Positions 17,556 through 27,249 of a stretch of DNA of 64,000 nt are shown piece after piece. The stretch lies in contig JAOSJO010000023.1 of assembly GCA_027494055.1 (NCBI GenBank), positions 248,001 to 312,000 on the forward strand, written 5' to 3'. The position numbers were made by a program, and so were the translations under genes. Numbering within the stretch: the stretch's first letter is position 1; every line of letters starts with the position of its first letter. Below the pieces are notes generated by a model. That model was not told the origin of the DNA and searched no databases. It saw nothing but the letters and a program-made list of their open reading frames with translations. This stretch comes from Anaerolineae bacterium (GTDB taxonomy: Bacteria; Chloroflexota; Anaerolineae; Aggregatilineales; JAFGMM01).

Positions 17556-20354
17556 ATGACAACACTACATCTCACAGTCAACGACGTTGCACACACGCTT
17601 GACGTGCCCGAATCGCGCACGCTGGCCGAGGTGCTGCGCTACGATCTCGGCCTCACGGGGACCAAGATCGGCTGCAACGAGGCGGAGTGTGGCATCTGCA
17701 CCGTGCTCGTCGATGGCGTGCCGGTTGATAGCTGCATCTACCCGGCGTTCAAGGCGCAGGGCGTGCGCGTCGAGACCATCGAAGGGCTGTCACAGAACGG
17801 CCACCTGCACCCCCTTCAGCGCGCGTTCATCGACCACGGCGCGGTGCAGTGCGGCTTCTGCACGCCTGGCCTCATCATGACCGCCAAGGCGCTCCTCGAC
17901 GAGAACCCCAACCCCAGCAAGCAGGACATCGTGATTGCGCTCAAGGACACGTACTGCCGCTGCACGGGCTACACGAGCGTCATCAGGGCGGTCCAGTCCG
18001 CCGCCGGCGAGTTGCACGGCGCGGGGCCGCAGCCGGTCAGGGACCCGGCGGTGCAGGAGCCGCTGCACGTCATCAGCCGCTCGCAGGCCCAGCCCGAAGC
18101 GGTGGACAAAGTGACCGGGCGCGCGAAGTACACCGACGACTTCAACTTCGAAGGGATGCTCCATGCGCGGACCAGGCGCGCGGACGTGCCCCACGCGCGC
18201 ATCGTGCGCCTCGACACCGCGAAGGCGAAGGCGCTGCCCGGCGTGCGCGCCGTGCTCACCCTCGAGGACGTGCCCGGCGAGAATCTCCACGGGCTGGTCT
18301 ACAGGGATTGGCCCGTGCTCTGCGCAGACAAGGTCCGCTACGTGGGTGACGCCGTCGCCATCGTCGCCGCCGACACGGAGGCAATCGCCGCGCAGGCGCT
18401 CGACCTCATCGAAATCGAGTTCGAGGCGCTGCCCGTGGTCGCCGACCCGGTGAGCGCGCGCGCGCCCGACGCGCCCCTGGTGCACGAAGGCGGCAACCTC
18501 CTGAAGCACATCAAAGTGCGACACGGCGATATTGACAGGGGCTTCGCAGAAGCCGAGGCAATTGTCGAGCGGACGTATCACACGCCCACGACCGAGCACG
18601 CCTTCCTTGAGCCAGAGTGCGCCATCGGCGTGCCGGCCGGGTATCCGGGCCATGACAAGCTGACCGTCTACGTCGGCTCGCAGATCCCCTACCAGGACCG
18701 CAACCAGATCGCCGCCGCGATGGGCCTCGATGACGCGGACGTGCGCGTGATCGGCACGCTCATCGGCGGCGGGTTCGGCGGCAAGGAGGACATCGCCGGC
18801 CAGATTCACGTCGCGATGCTGGCGCAGGCGACCGGTCGCCCGGTCAAGATGCTCTACTCGCGCCAGGAGTCGCTGGTCTTCCACCCCAAGCGCCACGCGA
18901 CGAAGATTCGCATCAAAATGGGCGCGAAGCAGGACGGGACGCTCACGGCAGTGGAGGCGGAGCTTTATGGCGACGCCGGCGCATACGCCAGCCTGAGCGA
19001 CAAGGTGATGACCCGCGCGACCACGCACGCCACCGGCCCGTACAACGTGCCGAACGCGAAGATCGACTGCTACGCCATGTACACCAACAACCCGCCCTCC
19101 GGCGCGTTCCGGGGCTTCGGCGTCACGCAGAGCGCGTTCGCCGTCGAGCAGACGATTGATATCCTTGCCGAAGCGCTGGGCATCGACCCGGTGGCGTTCC
19201 GTCTCAAGAACGCACAGCGCGTCGGCGTCACCACCGCGACCGGGCAGGTGCTCCGCGAGAGCGTCGGACTGATCGAGACGCTGGAGAAGGTCGCCGCCGA
19301 GATGGGGCACGGCGGGGGCGACGGCTTCCGCTGGCGCTGGCGCGAGGGCAGCAAGGCCTTCGGCTGGGGTATCGCGTGTGCGTACAAGAACACCGGCCTC
19401 GGCGGCGGCGCGCCCGATAAGTCAGCGGCGGAGGTCGAGATGTACGTCGATGGCACGGCGGAGGTGCGCACGTCGGCGGCGGATATGGGCCAAGGCCTCT
19501 CCGCCGTCGTCGCGCAGTGCGTCGCCGAGGAGCTTGGCCTGCCCTACAGGCGCGTGCGCGTCGTCCTCTCCGACACTGACCGCACGCCCGACGGCGGCCC
19601 GACCACCGCCAGCCGCCAGACCTACGTCACCGGGAACGCGGCGCGCCTCGCCGCGACCGCAATGCGCGAGGCGCTGGCGCGCGTGGCGGCGGAGCACCTC
19701 GACGCGCCGCCGGAGGCGATCCACTTCGAGGAGGGCCTCGCCCGCTGTAACGGCGAGGGCGTCCCGGTCGGTCAGGTCGTTGGCTGGATGATCGAGCAAG
19801 GCCTTGAGCCGCGCGTCCACCACGAATATTGGGCGCCCAAGACCCAGCCGCTCGGCAGCGGGGGCGACATGCACTTCGCCTTCTCGTATGCGACCCAGGC
19901 CGCCCTCGTCGAGGTCGATCTGGACACGGGCGAGGTCCAGGTGCTCCGGGTCGTGGGCGGGCACGACGTGGGCCGCGCCATCAACCCGCTCGCCCTCCAG
20001 GGGCAGATCGAGGGCGGCATCTCGATGGGCGTGGGTACTGCGCTCACCGAGGCGTACATCGTCGAGGACGGCGTGCCCTGGACGGGCGTGCTCGCGCGCT
20101 ACAAGATGCCCAACATCCGCCTCATGCCAGAGGTCGTGTCGCACATCATCGAACACCGCACCGCCGACGGCCCGTTTGGCGCGAAGGGCGTGGGCGAGAT
20201 CCCGTCGATCAACACCGCGCCGGCCATCGCCAACGCCATCTACCACGCGACGGGCGTGCGCGTCTATCGCATCCCGGTGGATCAGGACGCGCTGCTGCGC
20301 GCGCTCAAGGCGGGGGAAACCGAGCTGCACACCGCGTGGCAGGACGTGAAGTAG
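17556..20354 (+). CDS. Molybdenum hydroxylase, fused 2Fe-2S and molybdopterin subunits
   Basis: About 932 residues. Residues 1-160 are the iron-sulfur subunit with two cluster motifs: CNEAECGICTVLVDGVPVDSC, abbreviated C-x4-CGxC, and CGFCTPG...CRCTGY. A linker leads to the large subunit, which has GGGFGGKED and AFRGFGVTQ (molybdopterin contacts) and the catalytic Glu in FGAKGVGEIPS. Order and motifs fit the xanthine dehydrogenase/aldehyde oxidoreductase family; the substrate is unknown. I chose the second ATG (17556), five bases after GGAGG, since the first (17553) is too close. The frame is intact over 2.8 kb. Confidence 0.9.
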   Translation: MTTLHLTVNDVAHTLDVPESRTLAEVLRYDLGLTGTKIGCNEAECGICTVLVDGVPVDSCIYPAFKAQGVRVETIEGLSQNGHLHPLQRAFIDHGAVQCGFCTPGLIMTAKALLDENPNPSKQDIVIALKDTYCRCTGYTSVIRAVQSAAGELHGAGPQPVRDPAVQEPLHVISRSQAQPEAVDKVTGRAKYTDDFNFEGMLHARTRRADVPHARIVRLDTAKAKALPGVRAVLTLEDVPGENLHGLVYRDWPVLCADKVRYVGDAVAIVAADTEAIAAQALDLIEIEFEALPVVADPVSARAPDAPLVHEGGNLLKHIKVRHGDIDRGFAEAEAIVERTYHTPTTEHAFLEPECAIGVPAGYPGHDKLTVYVGSQIPYQDRNQIAAAMGLDDADVRVIGTLIGGGFGGKEDIAGQIHVAMLAQATGRPVKMLYSRQESLVFHPKRHATKIRIKMGAKQDGTLTAVEAELYGDAGAYASLSDKVMTRATTHATGPYNVPNAKIDCYAMYTNNPPSGAFRGFGVTQSAFAVEQTIDILAEALGIDPVAFRLKNAQRVGVTTATGQVLRESVGLIETLEKVAAEMGHGGGDGFRWRWREGSKAFGWGIACAYKNTGLGGGAPDKSAAEVEMYVDGTAEVRTSAADMGQGLSAVVAQCVAEELGLPYRRVRVVLSDTDRTPDGGPTTASRQTYVTGNAARLAATAMREALARVAAEHLDAPPEAIHFEEGLARCNGEGVPVGQVVGWMIEQGLEPRVHHEYWAPKTQPLGSGGDMHFAFSYATQAALVEVDLDTGEVQVLRVVGGHDVGRAINPLALQGQIEGGISMGVGTALTEAYIVEDGVPWTGVLARYKMPNIRLMPEVVSHIIEHRTADGPFGAKGVGEIPSINTAPAIANAIYHATGVRVYRIPVDQDALLRALKAGETELHTAWQDVK

Positions 20355-20455
20355 CCCATCTCTGCGCCACGGGCGCGATGACTTCGTGGACGCTGCAAGC
20401 GCCATTCCCAACCCGGTCCCCGACTTTGTCGCACAATGTGTTCATAAGAAGATTT

Positions 20456-20483
20456 TTGACTTTTATCATAGTCTTTGTATAAT
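20456..20483 (+). promoter_or_regulatory. Strong sigma-70-type promoter of the SnoaL-like gene
   Basis: TTGACT (20456-20461), a 16-base spacer and TATAAT (20478-20483), 36 bases before the start codon. It is among the closest to consensus in the window and lies in an AT-rich patch unlike the surrounding DNA. Confidence 0.75.
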
Positions 20484-20519
20484 ATGATGACCTAGTAATA
20501 ATGGTAAGGAGGGGAGTCT

Positions 20520-20948
20520 ATGATGTCGTCTTCAGAGCAATTAGAAGTGTTTCGTCAGGTTATTGAAGAGGGTTTTAACAAGGGCAACTATGATGCCTTA
20601 GATTCACTGTTTTCATCAGATTACCGAGAACATCAATTTGGCTTGCAGTCAACCTTAGAAGGTTTCAAACGGGACATTCAATCGCTTCGTACTGCTTTCC
20701 CGGACTTGCACCTGACGATTGAGGATATGGTGGAAGATGGCGAAAAAGTTTGGGTCCGTATGACGGCTCGCGGCACCAACCAGGGACCCTTCTTCGGACC
20801 TCCGACGGGCAAAGCGATGACAATTACGGTTTTTGACATGTGTCGATTTGAAGACGGCAAGATTGTCGAGCATTGGGGTGTGCCGGATCGCTTTGCCCTG
20901 ATGGCGCAACTCGGCCTGCTTCCTCAGCCTGGAGGCCAGAAAGCATAG
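20520..20948 (+). CDS. SnoaL-like ester cyclase family protein
   Basis: A 142-residue single-domain protein of the NTF2-like/SnoaL fold. Typical features are EGFNKGNYDALDSLFSSDYR near the start, then FPDLHLTIEDMVEDGEKVWV, RMTARGTNQGPFFGPPTGK and DGKIVEHWGVPDRF. Such proteins range from polyketide cyclases to stress proteins of unknown role. AAGGAGG lies about 7 bases before ATG 20520. Its base composition is clearly lower in GC than the XDH gene upstream, suggesting acquisition. Confidence 0.82.
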   Translation: MMSSSEQLEVFRQVIEEGFNKGNYDALDSLFSSDYREHQFGLQSTLEGFKRDIQSLRTAFPDLHLTIEDMVEDGEKVWVRMTARGTNQGPFFGPPTGKAMTITVFDMCRFEDGKIVEHWGVPDRFALMAQLGLLPQPGGQKA

Positions 20949-21067
20949 CGCGTCTCGTCCGTGAATGCGGCTCAGTTGGTTCTGCGCGCTTCATACGCGC
21001 CTCACGGCGCCAGGAGCGCGCTATTTCGTGACAGTTATAGGTTCATCCGAGAGTAGAGGAGTTGATA

Positions 21068-21352
21068 ATGTACATCTTGCGAATCGAACACCCAGTCCCC
21101 GACTTCGACGGCTGGAAGAAAGCCTTCGACAGCGACCCTGTCGGTCGAGAGAAGTCAGGCGTGCGCCGCTACCAAATCATGCGACCGATCGACGATGCAA
21201 ACCACGTCATGATCGACCTTGAGTTCGACACTGTGAGCCAGGCAGAGGCCTTACTCGCCGCCATGCGTGTCGTCTGGGGTCAGGTTGAGGGCACGATCAT
21301 GATGAACCCTCAGGCGCGGATCGTCGAGGCGGTGGAAACCAGGGAGTACTGA
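21068..21352 (+). CDS. Small dimeric alpha/beta-barrel-like protein
   Basis: A 94-residue protein MYILRIEHPVPDFDGWKKAF...; the pattern of an initial strand, helix with W-K and later strand (HVMIDLEFDTVSQAEALLAA) resembles ferredoxin-like dimeric alpha/beta-barrel monooxygenase-type proteins. GAGGAG lies seven bases before ATG 21068. Its stop codon TGA (21350-21352) is also the three-base flank of the IS element that follows, so the original C-terminus could have been altered by the insertion. Function unknown. Confidence 0.65.
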   Translation: MYILRIEHPVPDFDGWKKAFDSDPVGREKSGVRRYQIMRPIDDANHVMIDLEFDTVSQAEALLAAMRVVWGQVEGTIMMNPQARIVEAVETREY

Positions 21353-22469
21353 TGGATAAAATGAAAACAAATCCGGATGATGCTAAACTTATGGTATGGC
21401 TAAACGACACTTCAACTCAACGACCAAGAAATCGACCGTTTCGACAGGCGGAACCAAAGAACCCGCGATGTCCACGAACTGAAGCGGCTGCAGGGGTGCG
21501 GTTGTATGGCACCGGGATGTCCATGAAGCAAATCATGGACATTCACAACCTGCGGCGACAGCATTCGGGAATGGGGCAGGAAGTACCAGGCCGGTTTGTC
21601 TGCGGCGCTCGAACTGGAGCACGAAGAACGCGAGAACTGACAAGCGAACAACAAGCCGACCTGCGCACCCGACTGCATGAGTATCATCCAGATCAACTGC
21701 TGCCGGCCGAGGTGCGCGTGGTGAAGGACGCTTTTGGACGGTCAGCGACCTGATGATCGGAGTTGAGCAAGTGGTACTGACGTGACCTATCAAGATGCTG
21801 GTCCTATCGCAACCTGTTCAAGCGTTGCGGGTTAGCATACCGGGCCGAGCAGGTGTACAAATCGCATCCCAGTGAGGCCGAGGTGGGCGGGAGTTCGAAG
21901 CTGAGTTAGAAAAAAGTGACCGATTTTCGCCAAGCTCATCCCAGGGATCATTCTAGCGCTGGACCAGATGAGCGCCTATCTGCAGGCCACTCTCACGCGG
22001 GCATGGGCCCCGCGCGGTGAAACCCAGGTTGTCCAGATTACGCCGCAGCGCGACATGCTCCATTTTCTATGGCGCGCTCGACGTGATTGGCGGGCGCGAA
22101 GTCTCCCTGTCGTTGCCTAAGCTGGATGGTGAGAACACCATTCATTTCTTGAACCATGTGATGCGCTGCTTCCCTGGACGTTGATTTTGCTGCTGCTGGA
22201 TCGCGCATCCTGGCACAAGGGCGGGCGCGCCGCTTTACTGAAGCGCATCCGCGCCTCGACCCTGATCTACTTCCCCGCCCGGTTGCCCTGATTTGAACCC
22301 GCAGGAGCATGTCTGGAAGCAGACGCGCGATGCCGTCGGTCATTTACGCGACTATCCGCATCTGAGCCACTGCGTCGCGCGTTTCCGTATCTGGAAAACA
22401 CGCGCTTTCATTTCGACTGGATCGACAAGTATCTGCCGCTCATTCTATGTATCTGAATTCATTTGACCA
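21353..22469 (+). mobile_element. IS630-type element, decayed copy 1
   Basis: The 1117-base element matches copy 2 (35878-37012) in opposite orientation but is 18 bases shorter through scattered deletions. The ends are imperfect inverted repeats: TGGATAAA(A)TGAAAAC on the left and TGGTCAAATGAATTC as the reverse complement of the right. It is flanked by TGA on both sides (21350-21352 and 22470-22472), a three-base target duplication. Confidence 0.85.
21361..22456 (+). pseudogene. IS630-type transposase, heavily frameshifted
   Basis: The pieces match the two transposase frames of copy 2: YGTGMSMKQIMDIHN, then LTSEQQADLRTRLHEYHPDQ with LLPAEVRV, then ILALDQMSAYLQATLTRAWA. No reading frame is longer than about 130 codons. 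About ten indels and several substitutions separate it from copy 2, more than the usual one or two per gene here, so real decay is likely in addition to sequence error. The DDE motif pieces LALDQM and PQEHVWK-like codons remain recognisable. Confidence 0.8.
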
Positions 22470-22594
22470 TGAGCCAGGATCACTTTGGAGGCGCACGGGC
22501 GGACCACACCTGCGCCCTGATCTCAAGCCTAAAGTAGCAGGTCGCAACTCATGTCAAAGGCTTGGGCAATTGAGCTCTTCATTGGAGATGACCT

Positions 22595-23827
22595 ATGCCT
22601 CAAATCAACACGATCATCGTGGGTGGCGGGCAGGCGGGGCTTGCACTGAGCTACTACCTGCTCCAGCAGGGCCGCGAACACCTCGTTCTCGAACAGGCGA
22701 CCCAGGTCGCAAACACCTGGCGCAACCAGCGTTGGGATTCCTTCACCTTTGTCACGCCTAACTGGGCAATCCGATTGCCGGGTGCAGAGTATCAGGGCGA
22801 TGCTCCAGACGGTTACATGCCCCGGAACGACATCGTTGCGTACTTTGAACAGTACATGAATCGCTTCGCGTTCCCCATTCGTTTCGGTACGCGGGTTGCG
22901 TCGGTCGAACCGAAGGCTGATGGCGACGGGTATTTGGTAAGAACGGACGAGACAGTATATGACGCCGCCAACGTGGTGATAGCGACCGGCCTGTTTCAAA
23001 ATCCCAAGATACCCCCCTTCAGCGCTGATCTGCCAGCCGGGATACTGCAACTGCACTCCAGCAAATACCGCAACCCTCAGGCGTTGCCGTCCGGCGCGGT
23101 ACTGGTGGTCGGCACCGGACAGTCGGGCTGCCAGATCGCCGAAGAACTGTATCAGAGCGGGCGCACCGTCTACCAGTGCGTAGGCAGCGCGGGCCGAGCG
23201 CCGCGTCGCTACCGGGGCAAGGACGTTTTCGAGTGGCTCAATATCACCGGGTTCTTCGATAGAACGGTGGACAAGCTCCCGTCGCCTAAAGCCAAGTTCT
23301 TAGCTGCGCCTCAGATTTCAGGCCGTGATGGCGGGCACACACTCAACCTGCATCAATTCGCGCGCGATGGCGTGGTGTTGCTGGGCCGTATCCTGGGCGC
23401 TCAGGATAGCACAATCAAGTTGGCGCCTGACTTGAGGGAAAACCTGACCAGGGCTGACAAGTTTGAGGCCGAATTAGTCAAGATGGTTGACGAGTACATT
23501 GCAAGAAACCAGCTTGACGCGCCGGAGGAGAGTCTGCCCAATCTGCGCGACGGCTTCGAGGCAGAGATCATTGAGGAACTGAACCTGAAAGCCGCCGGCA
23601 TCAATACCATCATCTGGGCTATGGGCTACAGCGCCGACTTCAGCCTGATCCGGCTGCCCATCCTGGACAGCGACGCGTTCCCGGTACAGAAGCGCGGCGT
23701 CACCGCGTATCCAGGATTGTACTTTGTGGGATTACCCTGGCTCGACACACAGAAGACGGGGCTTCTTCTCGGTGTTGGCGACCACGCTGCCCTGATCGCA
23801 TCCGAGATTGCGGCCAGAGATCGGTGA
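22595..23827 (+). CDS. Flavin-dependent oxidoreductase, CzcO/flavoprotein monooxygenase type
   Basis: An intact 410-residue protein. The FAD motif TIIVGGGQAGLALSYYLLQQ is at the N-terminus and the NADP-binding VLVVGTGQSGCQIAEELYQS near residue 165, between which lie ATG-type segment VVIATGLFQNPKIP. The C-terminus has IIWAMGYSADFSLI. These are features of class B flavoprotein monooxygenases and related MSMEG_0569-type enzymes. TGGAGATG lies upstream of ATG 22595. It starts 125 bases after the IS element and is less GC-rich than the core genome, so it may have arrived with the same patch. Substrate unknown. Confidence 0.86.
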   Translation: MPQINTIIVGGGQAGLALSYYLLQQGREHLVLEQATQVANTWRNQRWDSFTFVTPNWAIRLPGAEYQGDAPDGYMPRNDIVAYFEQYMNRFAFPIRFGTRVASVEPKADGDGYLVRTDETVYDAANVVIATGLFQNPKIPPFSADLPAGILQLHSSKYRNPQALPSGAVLVVGTGQSGCQIAEELYQSGRTVYQCVGSAGRAPRRYRGKDVFEWLNITGFFDRTVDKLPSPKAKFLAAPQISGRDGGHTLNLHQFARDGVVLLGRILGAQDSTIKLAPDLRENLTRADKFEAELVKMVDEYIARNQLDAPEESLPNLRDGFEAEIIEELNLKAAGINTIIWAMGYSADFSLIRLPILDSDAFPVQKRGVTAYPGLYFVGLPWLDTQKTGLLLGVGDHAALIASEIAARDR

Positions 23828-23865
23828 CTTACAAGGGATGAGGCTCTTCTGCAGCCCGTCCGCCA

Positions 23866-26408
23866 TCAACGCCCACGCGCCGCGCCCGGCAGGATGCCCG
23901 CCACCACCTCGTAGACGCTCGCGCCCAGCCAGCGCGCCGCGTCCCTGGCGGTGATGCGGTCGTCGCCCTGCTGACCCAGCAGCACAACCTCATCGCCCAC
24001 GTGCGCGTCAGGGATGTGCGTCACGTCCAGCGCGGCGAGGTCCATGCCCGCCGCGCCGACCAGCGGCGCGCGCGCGCCACGCACCAGCGCGTGCGCCCAT
24101 TGCCCCGCGCCGCGCCGCAGCCCGTCCGCGTAGCCCACCGGGACGATGGCAAGAGTCAGCGGCGTCTCCGTCCGAACGCCCTCGCCGAAGCCGATCACGC
24201 TGCCCGGCGGCGCGGCCCTGATCTGCACGATTTGCGTCTTCCACTGCATCGCCGGGCGGAAATCCGCCGGCAGGCGCACCGCCTCCGAGGGATGGAGGCC
24301 GTACACGCCGAGGCCGGCGCGCACGAGCGTGAAGCGCGCCTCCGGCAGCGTGAAGATCGCGGCGGTGTTGGCCGCGTGCACGAAGCGGAAGCGAATGCCC
24401 GCCGCCGCCAGCGCGCTCAGCACGTACCGGAAGGCGTGCAACTGCTCCCGCGCGCGCGGCTGTTCGGGGGTGTCCGCGTCGGCGAGGTGGGTGTACAGCC
24501 CTCAAATTCCAGGGATTTGACATCGTGCAAGCCCCGGAAGAACCGCGCGACGTCATCCGGCGGGAGGCCGAGCCGGCCCAGGCCGGTATCCACCTTGACG
24601 TGGACGCGCGCCGTCGCGCCGACCTCGCCGGCGGCGCGGTCGAACGCCCGCGCCGTCTCCCGGTCGAACAGCGTCACCGTGAGGCCGTGCACGATGGCCT
24701 GGCGCGCCATCCAGCCGGGCGTGTAGCCCAGAACCAGGATCGGCGCATCGACGCCCGCCTCGCGCAGGCGCACCCCCTCCTCCAGCGATCCGACGCCCAG
24801 GTAGTCCGCGCCGTTGAGCGCCGCCGTCGTCCCGACCTCTGCCGCGCCGTGGCCGTAGGCGTTGGCGCGGACCACCACCATCAGCGCCACCTCCGGGCTG
24901 TCGGGGGCGCGGTCCTGGTTGGCGTGCGCTTTCAGCCGGCGCACGTTGTGCGCCACCGCGTCCAGGTCTACCTCGACCCAGGAGGGCCGCCACGCCGCCT
25001 GGACGCCCGCGCCCGCGTCCTGCGGGCGGGCCACAAGCGCCGCATCGCGCGCCGGGTCATCGAGCAGGCCACGCACGACCTGGTCCATGCGCGCCGACGC
25101 CCCGCCCTTTACCAGCACCACGTCATGCGGACCCAGGTCCGCGCGCGCCTGCTCCACCGAATCCGCCGGGCTGAAGGTCACGTGGACGCGCGCTGGGTCC
25201 ATGCCGGCGTCAACCGCCGCGCGCCCGACCTGCGCCGCCATGTGTCCCTGCGCGACGAACACGTCCGCCGCGCCGCCGACGCGCCGGCCCAGCGCGCGCA
25301 GGTTTTGCCTGGCCCAGCCCGCGGCCTCGATCCCGCCCATGACGAAAATGAGCCGCCCGTCCGGCTCGCGCGCCTGCTCCAGCCACGCCAGCGCGCGCAG
25401 CGTCGATTCCACCGTGGCGTCGTGCGTGTCATCGACCAGCAGGCTCCCGCCCACGCCTTCGAGCGGGCAGAGGCGTCCCCGTATCGGCGTCAGGTCGGTG
25501 AGCGCCTGCGTCGCTTCCTCAATCGGAGTCTCGTAGGCCAGGCCCACGAGCATCCCCGCGAGCACGCCGTAGAGCTGGTGGGTGCCCAACAGCGGTATCC
25601 ACCGGCCCAGGTAGCGCCGCGCGTCGTGCCGGAGGTCGAACGCCGTGCGATAGCGCAGCGGCTTGATGTTGTACGCCAGCAGGTCAGAGCCATACGCCAG
25701 CCCCGACGTGTCCAGGCCGAAGGTCAACACCGGCGCGCGCGCCGCGCCAGCCATGTTGCGCGTCACGTCGTCGTCGTAGTTCAGCACGGCCAGGCCTTCA
25801 GGCGGCAGCCCCTCGACCAGCGCCCGATACGCGCCGGCGCGGTGCTCCTCGCCCTCGGCGATGCCGGTCACCGCGCCGACCATCGGCCCCACCGCCGCCA
25901 CGATCTCCGCGACATCGCCGGCCAGTTCCAGAATCGCGAACTGGTCCTCTGGCTCCAGCCGGCCCAGGGCGAGCGGCAGGTCATCGCGCGTCCGGCACGG
26001 GGCGCTGCTCTTGAACGCCCGGTAGCGCGTGCGCAGCACGCGCGCGACCGCCTCGCGGGCGACCGCCGTATCCGCGCCGGCCAGCGCGATGACGGTCGTG
26101 CCATACCGTTGAAGCGCGTAGACCGCCCACTGGAGCAGCGCCGCGCGGATGTCGTGCACCACGACGCAGGTGACGCCCGTCCAGTCAAGCTGCGCCGGCG
26201 GGTCAACGCAGACTACGCCCGCCGCGCCCCTGGCGATTGCCTCCCCGATGAAGCGGTGCCCGTCACCCAGCTCGGTCGGCAGCGCGGCGTAGAGCTGCCC
26301 CGGCTCCAGACGCCGGATGTCGGCGCAGAAGTCCGGGAAGACCACCGCCGCCGGCTCGCCGAACAACTGCCCGGTTGCGGCGTCAAGCAGGTGGTAGAGG
26401 TTAATCAT
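23866..26408 (-). CDS. MurF-alanine racemase fusion lacking key catalytic residues, one frameshift
   Basis: About 848 residues. The N-terminal 450 residues follow the MurF fold (HRFIGEAIARGAAGVVCVD; LLGTHQLYGVLAGMLVGLA) and the rest is alanine racemase (HVKVDTGLGRLG; FVHAANTAAIFTLPEARFTL; IVPVGYADGLRR). Key residues are changed by clean substitutions. The MurF P-loop GxxGKT is AGADTAVA. The PLP lysine of VKANAYGHG is Arg (VVRANAYGHG). The second racemase base, Tyr of the GYGGT-type motif, is Phe (VIGFGEGV). A single indel near 24500 splits the frame and does not affect these sites. Active MurF-Alr fusions are known in Bacteroidota. This one is probably a pseudoenzyme with a structural or regulatory role. 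Start ATG 26408 lacks a clear ribosome site. Confidence 0.8.
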
Positions 26409-26459
26409 CGAAGCACCACAGCCGATGCGCGCCCCTGAGTCGCCCAATCACGTCGCCAA

Positions 26460-26487
26460 CAAAAAAGCGCGCCGGTGCGCGCTCTGG
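26460..26487 (-). terminator. Rho-independent terminator of the PRTase gene
   Basis: On the minus strand AGCGCGC (26483-26477), loop ACCG and GCGCGCT (26472-26466) are followed by six T residues. It lies 17 bases after the PRTase stop, so the MurF-Alr-like gene probably needs another promoter or readthrough. Confidence 0.75.
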
Positions 26488-26499
26488 ACAGCAGCGCCG

Positions 26500-27012
26500 T
26501 CACCCCATGAAGCGCGGCTGGTCCGCGCGGACGCCCTTCATGCCCCGGTCGATCTCCCACGGGTAGACGATGTAGGCGTCGGTGACCGCGCCGTAGAAGT
26601 CTGGCTCGACGTTGGCAAACAGCGAGCGATAGGGGTTGAAGTGGAAGACACAGTTGGCGGGCTGGCCTCCTGAGGCCTCCACGCGGTGGCGCACCGCCGT
26701 GCTGGTGCGCCCGCTCCCCCACACGTCATCAACGATCAGCACAGCGCGCTCGCGCAAGAGGTCCTCGCTGGGAAATTGGCGGAACGTCGGCAGCGAAGCC
26801 AGCGCCGCCGGCTTCCCCAGCGCCTCAGGCTGCCCCGCCGGGAAGAACACCGACGCGGTCAGCACCGAGCGGATGTTCATCGCCTCGGCGATGAGGCCCC
26901 CTGGTATGATGCCGCCGCGCGTGATGATGATGAGATCGTCGAAAGGTCCTGCGCTCCGCAACTGCGGGAGCAGCACATCCACCAACTTGTCCACGTCCGC
27001 CCAGCTCAACAA
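26500..27012 (-). CDS. Phosphoribosyltransferase family protein
   Basis: A 170-residue type I phosphoribosyltransferase. The PRPP loop is AVLIVDDVWGSGRTSTAV with the two acidic residues and GSGRT, and DDLIIITRGGIIPGGLIAEA provides the dinucleotide region. The C-terminal hood (YIVYPWEIDRG) is like xanthine-guanine or hypoxanthine transferases, so purine salvage is likely. The frame begins with TTG 27012; an ATG further up (about 27051) sits in another frame and would fit if one base were missing, giving a start ending in RRQELLSW. Terminated by the hairpin at 26460. Confidence 0.82.
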   Translation of the reverse strand: MLSWADVDKLVDVLLPQLRSAGPFDDLIIITRGGIIPGGLIAEAMNIRSVLTASVFFPAGQPEALGKPAALASLPTFRQFPSEDLLRERAVLIVDDVWGSGRTSTAVRHRVEASGGQPANCVFHFNPYRSLFANVEPDFYGAVTDAYIVYPWEIDRGMKGVRADQPRFMG

Positions 27013-27249
27013 CTCCTGGCGACGCGGCCCCCTTCCATTGGTCTGCCCATTGTCCGCCCCCTGTTTTCAACGTGCATATTGCATAAAGCCGCCCGGTTCC
27101 GTAAGCCTCGCTACCCGACAGGCTGTCATGTTGTCAGGCTCTCATTATATTTTAGTATCGTGACCTTAGTCAAAGCGGGCCCCACCCCCGCCCGCCCCGG
27201 TTACCGAGCGCCTATTCCCAGTTTGCCGGGAACATGCTACGGTATACGC

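Noticed and set aside
22280..22300. TTTGAACCCG resembling a tRNA T-arm
   Set aside because: It lies within the transposase pseudogene and no acceptor or anticodon stem can be drawn around it.
24525..26438. A 637-codon open frame on the plus strand opposite the MurF-Alr gene
   Set aside because: It is a GC-driven antisense frame with Arg/His-rich low-complexity sequence and no motif, while the minus strand encodes clear MurF and Alr segments.
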